Position numbers and translations under genes: made by a program. From assembly GCA_031291675.1 (NCBI GenBank), contig JARLIO010000002.1, positions 30,486 through 94,485 on the forward strand: 64,000 nt of DNA. The letters run 5' to 3'. This document shows, one piece after another, positions 45,735 through 55,904 of the stretch (position 1 is its first letter; each line of letters starts with the position of its first letter). The stretch is from Azospirillaceae bacterium (GTDB taxonomy: Bacteria > Pseudomonadota > Alphaproteobacteria > Azospirillales > Azospirillaceae). The notes beneath the pieces were generated by a model that saw only the letters and a list, made by a program, of their open reading frames with translations, made no database searches and was not told where the DNA came from.

Positions 45735-46234
45735 CGGCAGGATTCCTTTCGGCTGAACAGGCGATACGAAAGCGCACTGCGGCTGACCATCCTCGCAGCC
45801 AGGGCGATGCGACCGACAAATGGCTTGTTTCGCATCGGCCTGCAAGGCGTTCCGGCAAAATAACCATTTTGAGACGGTCTTCAATGCGCGGGTTTTTCAA
45901 TTTTTTTATTATGGATATTCCAAACTATTCGAGCATCTCCAACGGTTTCCCGATCATGAGACGTGTGATTGCTTGATCGATCGATCCCGAATGCCCGGTT
46001 CATCCGGGCAAGGCGTCTTGAGGGTGCGCGGGCCGGCGCCGCCGCGACACCGGCACCTTGATTCTACACCCCAAGCGTCCCAATTTCTGCTTGCCCAAGA
46101 TACGGGCAACGCGCGTTCCCTCTGGGATCGGATGCGCGTCCAGCCCGAAGCCCGTCATCGCGTCATACGCGCGCATGCGGACTGGCAAGGTGTCGCACGG
46201 CCCTTGTCCCATGGCCCTGAAGGAGGATAATTTC
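45735..46234. promoter_or_regulatory. Divergent intergenic region between adc and DUF1993 gene
   Basis: About 500 bases. The stretch 45880-45960 is AT-rich with a run of T at 45899-45909, and likely promoters for both genes lie here. I see no additional gene. Confidence 0.4.
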
Positions 46235-46777
46235 GTGGCGATTTCAACGCAATCTCTGGCGATCGACACCTTTGTGCCGATGCTTCGTACCTTGTCCGGT
46301 CTTCTCGACAAAGCGGCGCAATACGCCGAAACCAAACCGTTCGACGCGGCGGTGCTGATCAGCGCACGGCTCGCCCCCGATATGCTACCGCTGGTCAAAC
46401 AGATCCAGATTGCCTGCGATCACGCCAAAAACGGAACGGCCCGGCTGATCGGCCAGGAACCGCCGCGTTTTGAGGATAACGAGCAGACCCTTGATGCGCT
46501 CAAGGCGCGGATCGAAAAGACAATCGGCTATCTTCAGGGCATCAGTGCCGAGGCCTTCACGGGCGCCGACGTGCGCGACATCGTCATGGCACTGCCCCGG
46601 GGCATGACCCTCAAGATGAAGGGAGACCAATATATCCGGGATTGGGCGCTGCCCAATTTCTATTTTCACATCATCACGGCCTACGACATCCTGCGGCACA
46701 ACGGTGTCGAGATCGGCAAACGTGATTACATGAGCCATGTCGGGCCGTTCGTTCACCCCGACAGCGCGGCGGCCTGA
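46235..46777 (+). CDS. DUF1993-family protein
   Basis: 180 residues. The DUF1993 pattern is FVPMLRTLSGLLDKAAQYAE, then ARLAPDMLPLVKQIQIACDH and WALPNFYFHIITAYDILRHN, with the C-terminal GVEIGKRDYM. This all-helical DinB-like family is of unknown function. The GTG at 46235 follows an AAGGAGG site at 8 bases, stronger than any alternative; the frame extends upstream with unrelated sequence. A strong terminator-like hairpin follows. Confidence 0.85.
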   Translation: MAISTQSLAIDTFVPMLRTLSGLLDKAAQYAETKPFDAAVLISARLAPDMLPLVKQIQIACDHAKNGTARLIGQEPPRFEDNEQTLDALKARIEKTIGYLQGISAEAFTGADVRDIVMALPRGMTLKMKGDQYIRDWALPNFYFHIITAYDILRHNGVEIGKRDYMSHVGPFVHPDSAAA

Positions 46778-46804
46778 CGCCGTGCGCCCTTAGACGAAAG
46801 TTCG

Positions 46805-46842
46805 AAAGCCCTTTGCGATCCAACCGGATCGCAAAGGGCTTT
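46805..46842 (+). terminator. Strong hairpin after the DUF1993 gene
   Basis: A perfect 17-bp stem (arm AAAGCCCTTTGCGATCC) with loop AACC, starting 27 bases after the stop. The stem ends in AAAG/CTTT, so it may work in both directions; the gene at 46864 ends just beyond it on the opposite strand. Confidence 0.8.
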
Positions 46843-46863
46843 GGCGTGGCGCCCCGCCGGATC

Positions 46864-47103
46864 TCAGCCTTCGACGCCGGGGGCAACCTCGGCCACAGGG
46901 ACAAACTGGGTCGGATCAAGCAAGGCGGTGACGGCCAGGGTCTTCAGCGTGCTGGGATCATCGCACCGCTTGAGTTGCACATGCACCGCGGTGCCACCAT
47001 CACCACGAAGCGAAACGACCTCCCAAAGCGTGCCAACGCCGGGGCCCTTCTTGCGATAGAGCTGGCCTTCCATCACGGCCTGTCTACGGCGTCCCATCAC
47101 CAT
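46864..47103 (-). CDS. Small hypothetical protein
   Basis: About 79 residues: a short basic start, then EGQLYRKKGPGVGTLWEVVS and VQLKRCDDPSTLKTLAVTAL. It may form a small SH3-like or beta-barrel domain but I do not recognise a family. A GAGGAGGACAGG site precedes the ATG at 47103. It ends 22 bases from the hairpin shared with the DUF1993 gene. Confidence 0.55.
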   Translation of the reverse strand: MVMGRRRQAVMEGQLYRKKGPGVGTLWEVVSLRGDGGTAVHVQLKRCDDPSTLKTLAVTALLDPTQFVPVAEVAPGVEG

Positions 47104-47366
47104 TCCTGTCCTCCTCATCCGACCGTCGGCGTCCCACCGCTCCGGCCGCGGCTTCACGCGGCACAGACGCGGCCGGATCAGCCCGCGCGGATCCGGCCCA
47201 GCAATTGCCTCACGTATGCAAACCTGAGCACGCCCATCCCCTGAAAACAACTGCAAACAGCGCCACGAACCGGTACAACCGTCCATGGTCGTATCATCGT
47301 GACAGATCGGCCTCGACGCTCGTCGACTGCGGCGGCATCATGAGACCGTGGGGCGTCGGCCGCACC

Positions 47367-47407
47367 AGGAACAGGGCCCGGCGACGACGTCGCCGGGCCC
47401 TGTTCCT
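47367..47407 (-). terminator. Hairpin downstream of livK
   Basis: A perfect 19-bp stem (arm AGGAACAGGGCCCGGCGAC) with a 3-base loop lies 17 bases beyond the livK stop and ends the liv operon. No T-run follows, so it may stop transcription through Rho or protect the 3' end. Confidence 0.7.
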
Positions 47408-47423
47408 CAAGACTCCCGATCGA

Positions 47424-48530
47424 TCAGTCGACCTTGGTCTGGGCGTAAGTGCCATTGCTCCAGAGATACCAGACGTAGTCCGCCTTGGTCAGGTCGCCCT
47501 TGGGGTCGAAAGTCAGTTTTCCCAGAACCGTGTCGAACGTGGTGTCGTGCATGACCGGCAGCACCTTGGCGAGATCCGTCGAATTCGCCTTTTTGACGGC
47601 CGCGACATAGACCTGCACCGCAGCATAGGTGTCGAGGGTATAGCCCTCCGGGTCATATTTCGCCTCCTTGAATTCCGCAACGGCCTGCGCCGCTTCGGCC
47701 TTCAGGCGCGGGTCCGGGGCAAAGGTGAACATCGTCCCCTCACCGGCCGGACCGGTGATCGACCAGAACTCTGCGGTATTCAGCGAATCGCCCGCAATCA
47801 GCTTGGCTTTCAGACCCTGTTCCGCCATCTGGCGAACGATCAGGCCGGCTTCCGGGTGATAGCCCCCGAGATAGACGACATCAATATTTTCCTGTTTCAG
47901 CTTGCTGACCAACGCCGAATAGTCGCGCTCACCGGCCGTGATCGCTTCGTAGAGCTTTTCCTTCTGCCCCAGCTTCTGGATTTCTTTCTGGGTTTCGTCG
48001 GCCAAGCCCTTGCCGTAGGCGCTCTTGTCGTGAAGCAGCGCGATATTCTTGCCGGCAAAATGCTTGGCAAGATACTCGCCGGCGACGACGCCCTGCTGGT
48101 CATCGCGGCCGCAAACGCGGAAAACGTTCTTCAGGCCTTGTTCGGTCAGCTTCGGATTGGTCGAGGCCGGCGAAATCTGCAAGATGCCTTCTTCGCTATA
48201 GACCTGTGATGCCGGGATCGATGAGCCGGAGCAGAAATGTCCGGCAACGAACTTGACGTCTTCTTTCGCGAGCTGATTGGCGACGTTGACCGCCTGCTTG
48301 GGGTCGCACGCGTCGTCACCGATCTTCAGAACCAGCTGCTGTCCCAGCACGCCGCCCGCGGCATTGATATCCTTGACCGCCTGTTCGGCCCCGCGGCGCA
48401 GCTGCTCCCCAAACGGAGCATACTCGCCGGTCATCGGACCGACCGAAGCAATGACAATGTCGGCATGAGCGGCAGCGCTCGCCATGATGCCGACAACCGC
48501 TGACGCAAGAAGGCTATATTTGAATGTCAT
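47424..48530 (-). CDS. livK: Branched-chain amino-acid ABC transporter periplasmic binding protein
   Basis: 368 residues. The signal peptide is YSLLASAVVGIMASAAAHA and the mature part starts DIVIASVGPMTGEYAPFGEQ. The type I binding-protein core includes DDACDPKQAVNVANQLAKED and FVAGHFCSGSSIPASQVYSE, with the Ser/Thr/Gly residues that hold the amino acid's backbone. Length and start match LivJ/LivK. A 180-base gap separates it from the DUF6867 gene upstream, so it probably also has its own promoter and is made in excess over the membrane parts. Confidence 0.93.
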   Translation of the reverse strand: MTFKYSLLASAVVGIMASAAAHADIVIASVGPMTGEYAPFGEQLRRGAEQAVKDINAAGGVLGQQLVLKIGDDACDPKQAVNVANQLAKEDVKFVAGHFCSGSSIPASQVYSEEGILQISPASTNPKLTEQGLKNVFRVCGRDDQQGVVAGEYLAKHFAGKNIALLHDKSAYGKGLADETQKEIQKLGQKEKLYEAITAGERDYSALVSKLKQENIDVVYLGGYHPEAGLIVRQMAEQGLKAKLIAGDSLNTAEFWSITGPAGEGTMFTFAPDPRLKAEAAQAVAEFKEAKYDPEGYTLDTYAAVQVYVAAVKKANSTDLAKVLPVMHDTTFDTVLGKLTFDPKGDLTKADYVWYLWSNGTYAQTKVD

Positions 48531-48575
48531 CAGGGACCCCTTTGTTGCGTTGATCGGAAACGAAACCTCCACCTG

Positions 48576-48599
48576 CCGGTCGCGACGCGACCGGTTTTT
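48576..48599 (+). terminator. Terminator-like hairpin in the livK leader, antisense
   Basis: An 8-bp stem (CCGGTCGC / GCGACCGG) with a 3-base loop is followed by five T on the plus strand. Its orientation is opposite to livK, 46 bases upstream of the livK start. It may stop antisense transcription or fold in the livK leader. Confidence 0.4.
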
Positions 48600-48710
48600 A
48601 TGCGTGCCGGTCGTCGAAAGACCGGTCTCTCCTGTCGCCGTGACGTCACACGACGATACGGGAGGCAAGGCCCGAAAAAGCGACATCGGGCCTGTTTCCC
48701 CCCGGGATTC

Positions 48711-49055
48711 TCACGAAGCGAGCGCGCGCCAGCCAAACAACCCGCTGCGCTCATAGAGCCAGGGATATTGCACCACCATATTGCGAGCCAGGGTCATGCG
48801 ATAGGCCGCGAAGCAAAACAGCATCAGCACAGCGGTATGGATCAGGTATCCGCTCAGCGTCAGCAGGGGCCCATCGAACAACGCGTAGCACAGGAACCGG
48901 TCGCCCAGGCCCAAAAGCGCCGCGTTCAGCGCCGCGTTCCAGGCCGGTCGCCAGCTATTGGCCGCGGCCTGCCCGGCCATGAAGGCGGCACCGCCAAAGA
49001 GAATGATGGTAAGACCAATAAACACGGGGACCGGAACATCAAGAAACGATGACAT
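48711..49055 (-). CDS. DUF6867 membrane protein of the liv operon
   Basis: 114 residues with three hydrophobic segments (VFIGLTIILFGGAAFMAG, the ALNAALLGLGDRFLCYALF region and LIHTAVLMLFCFAAYRM) and the C-terminal YPWLYERSGLFGWR. As I recall, this family (DUF6867) is found next to livF in alphaproteobacterial branched-chain amino-acid operons. Function is unknown; its position suggests a transporter accessory. It begins 27 bases after the livF stop. Confidence 0.75.
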   Translation of the reverse strand: MSSFLDVPVPVFIGLTIILFGGAAFMAGQAAANSWRPAWNAALNAALLGLGDRFLCYALFDGPLLTLSGYLIHTAVLMLFCFAAYRMTLARNMVVQYPWLYERSGLFGWRALAS

Positions 49056-49082
49056 GCCTGGGGATCCTTTCGCCGTCCGTCA

Positions 49083-49798
<716 letters not shown>

Positions 49799-49802
<4 letters not shown>

Positions 49803-50695
49803 GACCGGCCTCCTGTCACCGTCACCGCGGGGGCGGCCGCGAGCACCTCGCTGGCGGTGACGTCATCATCATCCTCGCCGAGATAAGCCCGGATCACGAC
49901 CGGGTCGTTGCGGACATGGTCGGGCGAGCCATCGGAAATCTTGCAGCCATAGTCGAGGACCACGACATGATCCGAGATCTTCATCACCACGCTCATGTCA
50001 TGTTCGATCAACAGCACGCCGATCTTTTCGTCGTCGCGGATCTTGCACAACAATGCCGCCAGCTCGGCGGATTCCCGCGGATTGAGGCCGGCGGCCGGCT
50101 CGTCGAGGCACAGCAGCACCGGCTCGCTGCACATCGCCCGGGCGATCTCGAGCCGCCGCTGGCCGCCATAGGGCAGGTTGCCGGCATTGATATCGGCGAC
50201 ATCGGTGAGATTGACCTGATCCAGCCAATAGCGCGCCTTCTCGATCGCCGCGCGTTCCGCGGCCCGATAGATGGGCAGGCCGAACAGTCCGGCGAGGCTG
50301 AAGCACGACGCCCTCATCAGCTTGTTGTGCTGGGCGACAATCAGATTCTCCAGCACGCTCATATTCTGGAACAGCCGGATATTCTGGAAGGTCCGGGCGA
50401 CCTTGGCGAGCTGGGCAATCCGGTACGCCTCCAACCGCTCCAGCAACACCGGCCCGTTGGCGCCATGCAGGGTCAGACGCCCGACGGTCGGCGAATAGAA
50501 CCCGGTCAGGCAGTTGAATACCGTGGTCTTGCCGGCGCCGTTCGGGCCGATGATGGCCGTGATCTCCCGATCATTGGCGGTGAATGACACGTCGTTGACC
50601 GCGATCAGGCCGCCAAAACGCATTGTCAGGTGCTCAACCTCGAGCAGCGCTGGTCCACCCGGCTGGGACCGGGTCACAGGGGATGGCATGATCAT
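49799..50695 (-). CDS. livG: Branched-chain amino-acid ABC transporter ATPase LivG
   Basis: 298 residues, longer than LivF as usual. Walker A is [19 protein letters not shown], the signature [19 protein letters not shown] and Walker [21 protein letters not shown]. The insertion with [20 protein letters not shown] is characteristic of LivG. It overlaps livM upstream and livF downstream by four bases each. The C-terminal tail ([20 protein letters not shown]) is a small acidic/Ala-rich extension. Confidence 0.95.
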
Positions 50696-52176
50696 GCCCG
50701 GTTCTCCGCCTCACGCTGGCGCTGGCGCGCCGTCAATCGAGGGTGCAACAACAAGGTCGGGTCGCGGTGTGCCAGCAGGCCACGGGGACGCCAGACCATG
50801 ATCAGCACCATGCCCAGGCCGAAGGCCAGCATCCGGTATTGCGCCAGATCGCGGAAAAATTCGGTCAGGCCGACCCACAACACCGCGGCGATGACGACAC
50901 CGAGCTGACTGCCCATGCCGCCCAGCACGACGATCGCGAGAATCACCGCGGATTCCATGAAAGAGAAGCTCTCGGGGCTGATGAAGCCCTGGCGCGTCGC
51001 AAAGAACGAACCGGCAAAGCCCCCAAACATCGCCGCGATCGCAAACGCGGCCAATTTGATGTTGGTGCGATTGATCCCGAGCGCGGTGCAGGCGATATCA
51101 TCCTCGCGCAGCGCTTCCCAGGCCCGGCCCAATGGCAGGCGCCGGATGCGCAGGGTGAAGAAGTTGACGATCAGGGCCAGGACCAGGATCAGGTAATAGA
51201 GAAAATCGACGCGCTGCAGCGTGCTGAAGGGGATGCCAAACAAATCGTTGAACGCCAAGACCCCGTCGGGGGGGCTGCGTTCGAATACCGCGATGCCGAA
51301 GAAACTGGGCCGGGGAATCCCGGTCAGGCCGTTCGGTCCCCCGGTGAAATTGTACCAGTTCAACAGGATGATCCGGATCATCTCGCCGAACCCCAGGGTC
51401 ACGATGGCAAAATAGTCACCGCGCAGCCGCAGCACGGGAAAGCCGAGCAGCAAGCCGAAACACGACGCCATGATGCCGGCCAGCGGCAGGCAGACCCAGA
51501 AACTCCAGCCGAAATAGGAGCCGAGCAGCGCATAGGAATAAGCGCCGACGGCATAGAAAGCGACATAGCCCAGATCCAGCAGCCCGGCGAGACCGACAAC
51601 GATGTTGAGGCCCCAGCCCAGCATGACATAGGTCAGCGCCAAGGTGCCGATGTCGATAATATAGCGGTCAGCAAACGGCAACAGCGGCAGCACCGCGGCG
51701 AAGGCCAGCAATGCCGGGCCCAGATAGCGTGCCGCATCCTGGAAGCGGGCCCCCAGGCGGTCCATGCGCTGATCGCGCTCCTGTGCTGACAGCGGGCTGC
51801 GATGGATCCGGGCCAGCACCAAGGCCCGGATCGCCAACACGGCCCCCGCGGTGAAGGCCAGCAGTTGCAACACCGAGCTGGGGAAATGAACGAACCAGCA
51901 ACCGACCGCCACGGCCAGGGAAACGACCAGCACCGGGACAGCCACACCCTGGCGGAGCAGCGCCATCCCGGCCCGTCCCACGAAAACCAGCACCACGAAC
52001 CAGGCGACTTCGGTCAGGTGCGTTTCAATGATCAGGCCGCCCCCGCTTTCAACGGTTCGCAACCCCACCATGATCACCGTCAGCGCCAGCCCGATCGCGG
52101 CCGTGATCGCGGCCTCCTTGACCACGGCCCACCAATCGACGGCGCGGGCGGAATCGACCATAACAGTTTCCGTCAT
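50692..52176 (-). CDS. livM: Branched-chain amino-acid ABC transporter permease LivM
   Basis: 494 residues. The core permease has about eight hydrophobic segments, with [20 protein letters not shown] and the conserved [22 protein letters not shown] region (written [20 protein letters not shown] here). A further N-terminal block of about 160 residues holds extra membrane segments, as in other proteobacterial LivM proteins. It pairs with LivH. Its start lies four bases after the livH stop. Confidence 0.93.
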   Translation of the reverse strand: MTETVMVDSARAVDWWAVVKEAAITAAIGLALTVIMVGLRTVESGGGLIIETHLTEVAWFVVLVFVGRAGMALLRQGVAVPVLVVSLAVAVGCWFVHFPSSVLQLLAFTAGAVLAIRALVLARIHRSPLSAQERDQRMDRLGARFQDAARYLGPALLAFAAVLPLLPFADRYIIDIGTLALTYVMLGWGLNIVVGLAGLLDLGYVAFYAVGAYSYALLGSYFGWSFWVCLPLAGIMASCFGLLLGFPVLRLRGDYFAIVTLGFGEMIRIILLNWYNFTGGPNGLTGIPRPSFFGIAVFERSPPDGVLAFNDLFGIPFSTLQRVDFLYYLILVLALIVNFFTLRIRRLPLGRAWEALREDDIACTALGINRTNIKLAAFAIAAMFGGFAGSFFATRQGFISPESFSFMESAVILAIVVLGGMGSQLGVVIAAVLWVGLTEFFRDLAQYRMLAFGLGMVLIMVWRPRGLLAHRDPTLLLHPRLTARQRQREAENRA

Positions 52177-52180
52177 CGCA

Positions 52181-53098
52181 TCAGACCTTTTCGATTTCGG
52201 GTCGACCCAGCAGACCGGTCGGACGGAAGATCAACACCATCACCAGGATCGCGAAGGCCGCGACATCCTTGTACTCAATGGTGAAATACGCCGACCAGAA
52301 GCTTTCGATCAGGCCGATCAGGATACCGCCCAGCATCGCGCCGGGCAGCGAGCCAATCCCCCCCAACACCGCCGCCGTGAACGCCTTCACCCCGGCCAGG
52401 AACCCGATATAGAAGTCAACGACACCATAATACATCGTCACCATGACACCCGCGACCGCGGCCAGGGCCGCGCCCATGACGAAGGTCATCGAGATGGTCC
52501 GGTCGACATTGACGCCCAGCAAAGCCGCCATGGTCTTGTCCTGCTCGCAAGCGCGCTGAGCACGACCGAGGTCGGTCCGCGTGATCACCATGGTGAACGC
52601 CACCATCAGCCCGACGGTCAGCAGCATAATGATGATTTGCAGATAGCTGAGCTGAACCACAAAATTGTCGCCGTCGCCCATCAGCGTGAAGCCACCGCGG
52701 ATCACCGGTGGCAACGGCTTGATCCGCGCCCCCTGCACCAGCTGGACGTAGTTCTGCAGAAAGATCGACACGCCGATCGCCGAAATCAGCGGCGCCAACC
52801 GCACCGAACCGCGTAACGGCCGATAGGCGAGGCGCTCGATGGTCCAGCCATAGATGCTGGTAAACACCATCGAAATGACCAGAACGATCGCCAGCATCAA
52901 AGGAACCCAGGTAATTCCCGCCGCGCCAAGGACCAGGAAACTGATCAGCGAGACAAAGGCGCCGACCATATAAATTTCACCATGGGCGAAATTGATCATC
53001 CCGATGATCCCATAGACCATCGTATAACCCAAGGCGATCAGGCCATAAATGGCACCGAGCGTCAGGCCATTGATCAACTGTTGAAGAAAGTAAGCCAT
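52181..53098 (-). CDS. livH: Branched-chain amino-acid ABC transporter permease LivH
   Basis: 305 residues with about eight hydrophobic segments. The start is [20 protein letters not shown], followed by [20 protein letters not shown], the LivH hallmark. The central [20 protein letters not shown] is the loop facing the ATPase. It is the first gene of the leftward livHMGF-DUF6867-livK operon. Confidence 0.95.
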   Translation of the reverse strand: MAYFLQQLINGLTLGAIYGLIALGYTMVYGIIGMINFAHGEIYMVGAFVSLISFLVLGAAGITWVPLMLAIVLVISMVFTSIYGWTIERLAYRPLRGSVRLAPLISAIGVSIFLQNYVQLVQGARIKPLPPVIRGGFTLMGDGDNFVVQLSYLQIIIMLLTVGLMVAFTMVITRTDLGRAQRACEQDKTMAALLGVNVDRTISMTFVMGAALAAVAGVMVTMYYGVVDFYIGFLAGVKAFTAAVLGGIGSLPGAMLGGILIGLIESFWSAYFTIEYKDVAAFAILVMVLIFRPTGLLGRPEIEKV

Positions 53099-53467
53099 GC
53101 CGGCAACTCATCAGCAGGAGTGAAACAAGCGGTGGCAGCCGGATCTGTCGGTAACATTCAAGCGATTTCCCATCCCCAAATTCAGTAAACCTGGGTTCCC
53201 AAACCATTGCCCCCTACGACAACGTCGTAGCCGTTCCCCGCGATGTGTCGGGACGTCCCCAGACCGTCAAGCCGCAACAAAGGCGTAACGCTAACGTATG
53301 CTGGCGGTTCCCGGCAAGGCTGTTTCTTGCCAGGGATGATGAAATTTTCGGCATAACGCCAATACGCCCATTCGGTGGCCACACCCGCAGGAGTCGCGCA
53401 ACATTGAGGCGAACTTAACCACGCGACAGGCCCGATCGTGTCGCATCATATCGCTCCCGAAAACAGG

Positions 53468-53501
53468 AACGCCATCCGCGGCAAAGCCGGGATGGCGTTT
53501 T
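53468..53501. terminator. Hairpin with flanking T/A runs
   Basis: Arms AACGCCATCC / GGATGGCGTT with an inner CGGC-AAA-GCCG stem, followed by TTTT on the plus strand (53498-53501) and by a CCTGTTTT on the minus strand. It can end transcription in either direction. Confidence 0.6.
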
Positions 53502-53557
53502 GGACGCATGATTCGAAGCGCGGTCGACAAGCAGGCCGACACGCGTCGGCGCAATAA

Positions 53558-53584
53558 CAGCCCCGCGTGTCGGCTGCGGGGCTG
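53558..53584 (-). terminator. Hairpin just after the gene at 53591
   Basis: A perfect 9-bp stem (CAGCCCCGC / GCGGGGCTG), 6 bases beyond the stop of the leftward hypothetical gene. There is no T-run. Confidence 0.5.
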
Positions 53585-53590
53585 ATCGCG

Positions 53591-54304
53591 TTATTTTGCC
53601 GCCGCCACCTTCAACGTCGCGGGCGCCAGCACCGGCAACGGCATGGCCTTGGCCGGCTGCAGGACCGGCAGATCGCCGGCCATGGGCTTGCATAGCTTTT
53701 CTTTGGCCAGCGGCAGTTGGCCGACATCGGAAATCCGCTGATGCAACGTTTCCGGCGTCAGCTTCATCGCCTCGGCAACAAACGCGCCCTGTTCGTCACA
53801 GAAGACCGGCGTCGTCATTAGTTGGGCGCGGCGGGCGGACTCGTTGGCGATATCGGTGCGCAACGTGTCAAACACCCGGGTCGGATCGCCGTGGTGCAAC
53901 TGACGGTAATGGCCGATCAACTGCGATTCCCACATCATGATCGCGGCACGATGGGTGTGGGTGAAGGTGTTGTACTGGTCGAAAAACGGCTTTGATGGAT
54001 CAAAGCGCTGACAGGTCAGACCGGCGACCATCAGGTCGGTATGGAGACGGATCCCCTGTTCGGCCTCGAAGTCCGCCTGGCTATAGCAACCGGCCTCGCC
54101 GGCGCTGGCGACGGGTTTGGCATGGGCTTTGGCATGGGCCTTGGCCGAAGCGGCCTTCGGCGGGGTCACCGGTTTCGTGGCGCTGGCACCGGCGCTGCCC
54201 GCGCCGACACCAAGGCCAACAACGGCCAAGGCCAAAGTACGAACCAGCCTGGCCCGGGAATGATGCTCGCCGGAACGGCGGGCGGTAATAAGGGCGCGGA
54301 ACAT
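53591..54304 (-). CDS. Exported hypothetical protein
   Basis: 237 residues. The N-terminus has several Arg residues followed by a hydrophobic core (TLALAVVGLGVGAGSAGASA), a likely export signal. A Lys/Ala/His-rich linker (SAKAHAKAHAKPVASAGE) follows. The mature domain has paired cysteines (EAGCYSQADFEAEQ, LTCQRFDP, VFCDEQ, KLCKP) and HTHRAAIMMWESQLIGHYRQ. Four Cys in an exported protein suggest disulfides. I do not recognise a characterised family. The ATG at 54304 follows AAGGTC. Confidence 0.7.
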   Translation of the reverse strand: MFRALITARRSGEHHSRARLVRTLALAVVGLGVGAGSAGASATKPVTPPKAASAKAHAKAHAKPVASAGEAGCYSQADFEAEQGIRLHTDLMVAGLTCQRFDPSKPFFDQYNTFTHTHRAAIMMWESQLIGHYRQLHHGDPTRVFDTLRTDIANESARRAQLMTTPVFCDEQGAFVAEAMKLTPETLHQRISDVGQLPLAKEKLCKPMAGDLPVLQPAKAMPLPVLAPATLKVAAAK

Positions 54305-54562
54305 GACCTTACCTATGCGAAGGATCTGAAGCTGCGGGAGAAATCGACCGAGAGGATAGCAGCAGAGCCGCGGGCGGCCCGACGGCGGCACACTGCCCCA
54401 TCCAAGCGCGGAAGACAACACGGTTTGCTGTCCCGTCGCGGGATTTTAAGGCAACACGATTGCGGTGCAACAGTTCTGGTCATCGGCGCAAAACAGCCAT
54501 AGATTGACATCAGAATGGGACAGGACTTGTTTGATCATCTCGGGCGAGGGAGCGATCGGGAG

Positions 54563-55474
54563 ATGTTTCGTATTGGTATCGATCTGGGCGGCACAAAGAT
54601 CGAGGGGATCGTGCTCGACCGCGACGGCCGCGCCTGGGCGCGGCGTCGGATTGCCACGCCGCGCGACGACTATGACGGCACCATCGCCGCGATCCGCGAT
54701 CTGGTCCTGGCGCTGGAACGCGAAGTCGCGGGAACGGGCACCGTGGGCGTCGGGATCCCGGGCGCGCTGTCGCCGGCGACGGGCATGATCAAGAATGCCA
54801 ATTCGCGCTGGCTCAATGGCCGGCCGCTCGACCGCGACCTGACCGCCGCCCTGGCGCGCCCGGTGCGCCTGCAAAACGATGCCAATTGCTTCGCCGTGTC
54901 GGAGGCGACCGACGGCGCGGCCGCCGGCCACGCGGTGGCCTTCGCGGTGATCCTGGGTACCGGCTGCGGCGGTGGCATTGCGATCGGCGGGCGGCCGCTG
55001 ACCGGGCACAATGCCATCGCCGGCGAATGGGGCCACACCCCGCTGCCCTGGATGACGGCGGATGAGTACCCTGGACCTGCCTGCTATTGCGGCCATTGCG
55101 GCTGCATCGAATCCTGGCTCTGCGGCCCCGGCATGGCGGCGGATCACCAGCGCCATACCGGCGAAACGGTAACCGCCGCCGACATCGCCCAGCGATCGGC
55201 GGCCGGAGATGCCCACGCGGCCGCGACGCTCGACCGTTATGTCGACCGGCTGGCGCGCGCCCTGTCCACCGTGGTCAATATCCTGGACCCGGACATCATC
55301 GTCCTGGGCGGCGGCGTGTCCAACATCACGGCGTTGTATGACCGGGTGCCACCGCTGCTGCGACGGGCCGCGTTTTCGGACCAGATCGACACGCCGATCC
55401 TGCGCGCCCAGCATGGCGATTCCAGCGGCGTCCGCGGCGCGGCCTGGCTGTGGCCGCTCGCCGACGAAGGGTAG
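54563..55474 (+). CDS. mak: ROK-family fructokinase, Mak type
   Basis: 303 residues, similar from end to end to E. coli Mak. The phosphate-binding start is MFRIGIDLGGTKIEGIVLD, then VGVGIPGALSPATGMIKNAN and RLQNDANCFAVSEATDGAAA with the catalytic Asp. The ROK zinc motif is CYCGHCGCIESWLCGPG, and the C-terminal NILDPDIIVLGGGVSNITAL matches Mak. It phosphorylates fructose or a related sugar in the cytosol. The ATG at 54563 follows CGGGAG; an upstream ATG at 54515 is less likely. It is convergent with the DUF423 gene, 13 bases away. Confidence 0.9.
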   Translation: MFRIGIDLGGTKIEGIVLDRDGRAWARRRIATPRDDYDGTIAAIRDLVLALEREVAGTGTVGVGIPGALSPATGMIKNANSRWLNGRPLDRDLTAALARPVRLQNDANCFAVSEATDGAAAGHAVAFAVILGTGCGGGIAIGGRPLTGHNAIAGEWGHTPLPWMTADEYPGPACYCGHCGCIESWLCGPGMAADHQRHTGETVTAADIAQRSAAGDAHAAATLDRYVDRLARALSTVVNILDPDIIVLGGGVSNITALYDRVPPLLRRAAFSDQIDTPILRAQHGDSSGVRGAAWLWPLADEG

Positions 55475-55487
55475 TCGCGCCGCCTGG

Positions 55488-55904
55488 TCAGCGGCGTGAT
55501 GGCGCCAGCGCCGACGCCGCGACCGCCAGCCAACCGAGCATCAGCAAGGTGCCGCCGACCGGCGCCAGCGCCGTCAGCGGCCCGGCACCGATCAATGCCA
55601 GCGTATAGAGCGCACCACAAAACAGCAGCGACCCCAGCCCAAAGCAGACACCGGCCAGCCCGAGCAGCCGATCGGGCCAGCCGGGCCGCCGGCCGGCGGC
55701 CAGCACGACCCCCAACAGCGCCAGGGCGTGCCAGAGCTGATAACCGCTCGCGGTCGTCATCCAGGCGGCGCCCTGAACATCGCCGACGCCGTGCGTCGCA
55801 TAGGCGCCCGCGGCGACGGCGACGCATCCGCTGACCCCGGCCCAGACCAGTCCGATCCGGATCCAGGGCCTGTCGCCGCCGGACCTCGTCACCGCTCCGG
55901 TCAT
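55488..55904 (-). CDS. DUF423-family membrane protein
   Basis: 138 residues with four hydrophobic segments. The motif AGAYATHGV, then SGYQLWHALALLGVVLA and LGSLLFCGALYTLALIG fits DUF423/YgdD proteins. Function is unknown. Its start overlaps the stop of the glutathionyl-hydroquinone reductase gene by four bases, so the two are co-transcribed. Confidence 0.82.
   Translation of the reverse strand: MTGAVTRSGGDRPWIRIGLVWAGVSGCVAVAAGAYATHGVGDVQGAAWMTTASGYQLWHALALLGVVLAAGRRPGWPDRLLGLAGVCFGLGSLLFCGALYTLALIGAGPLTALAPVGGTLLMLGWLAVAASALAPSRR

Larger units (their letters stand above)
53099..53590. promoter_or_regulatory. Region between livH and a hypothetical gene: liv promoter and two hairpins
   Basis: About 490 bases that carry the liv operon promoter near 53100-53250 (AT-richer) and two terminator-like hairpins further right at 53468-53499 and 53558-53584. 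No gene is supported. Confidence 0.5.
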
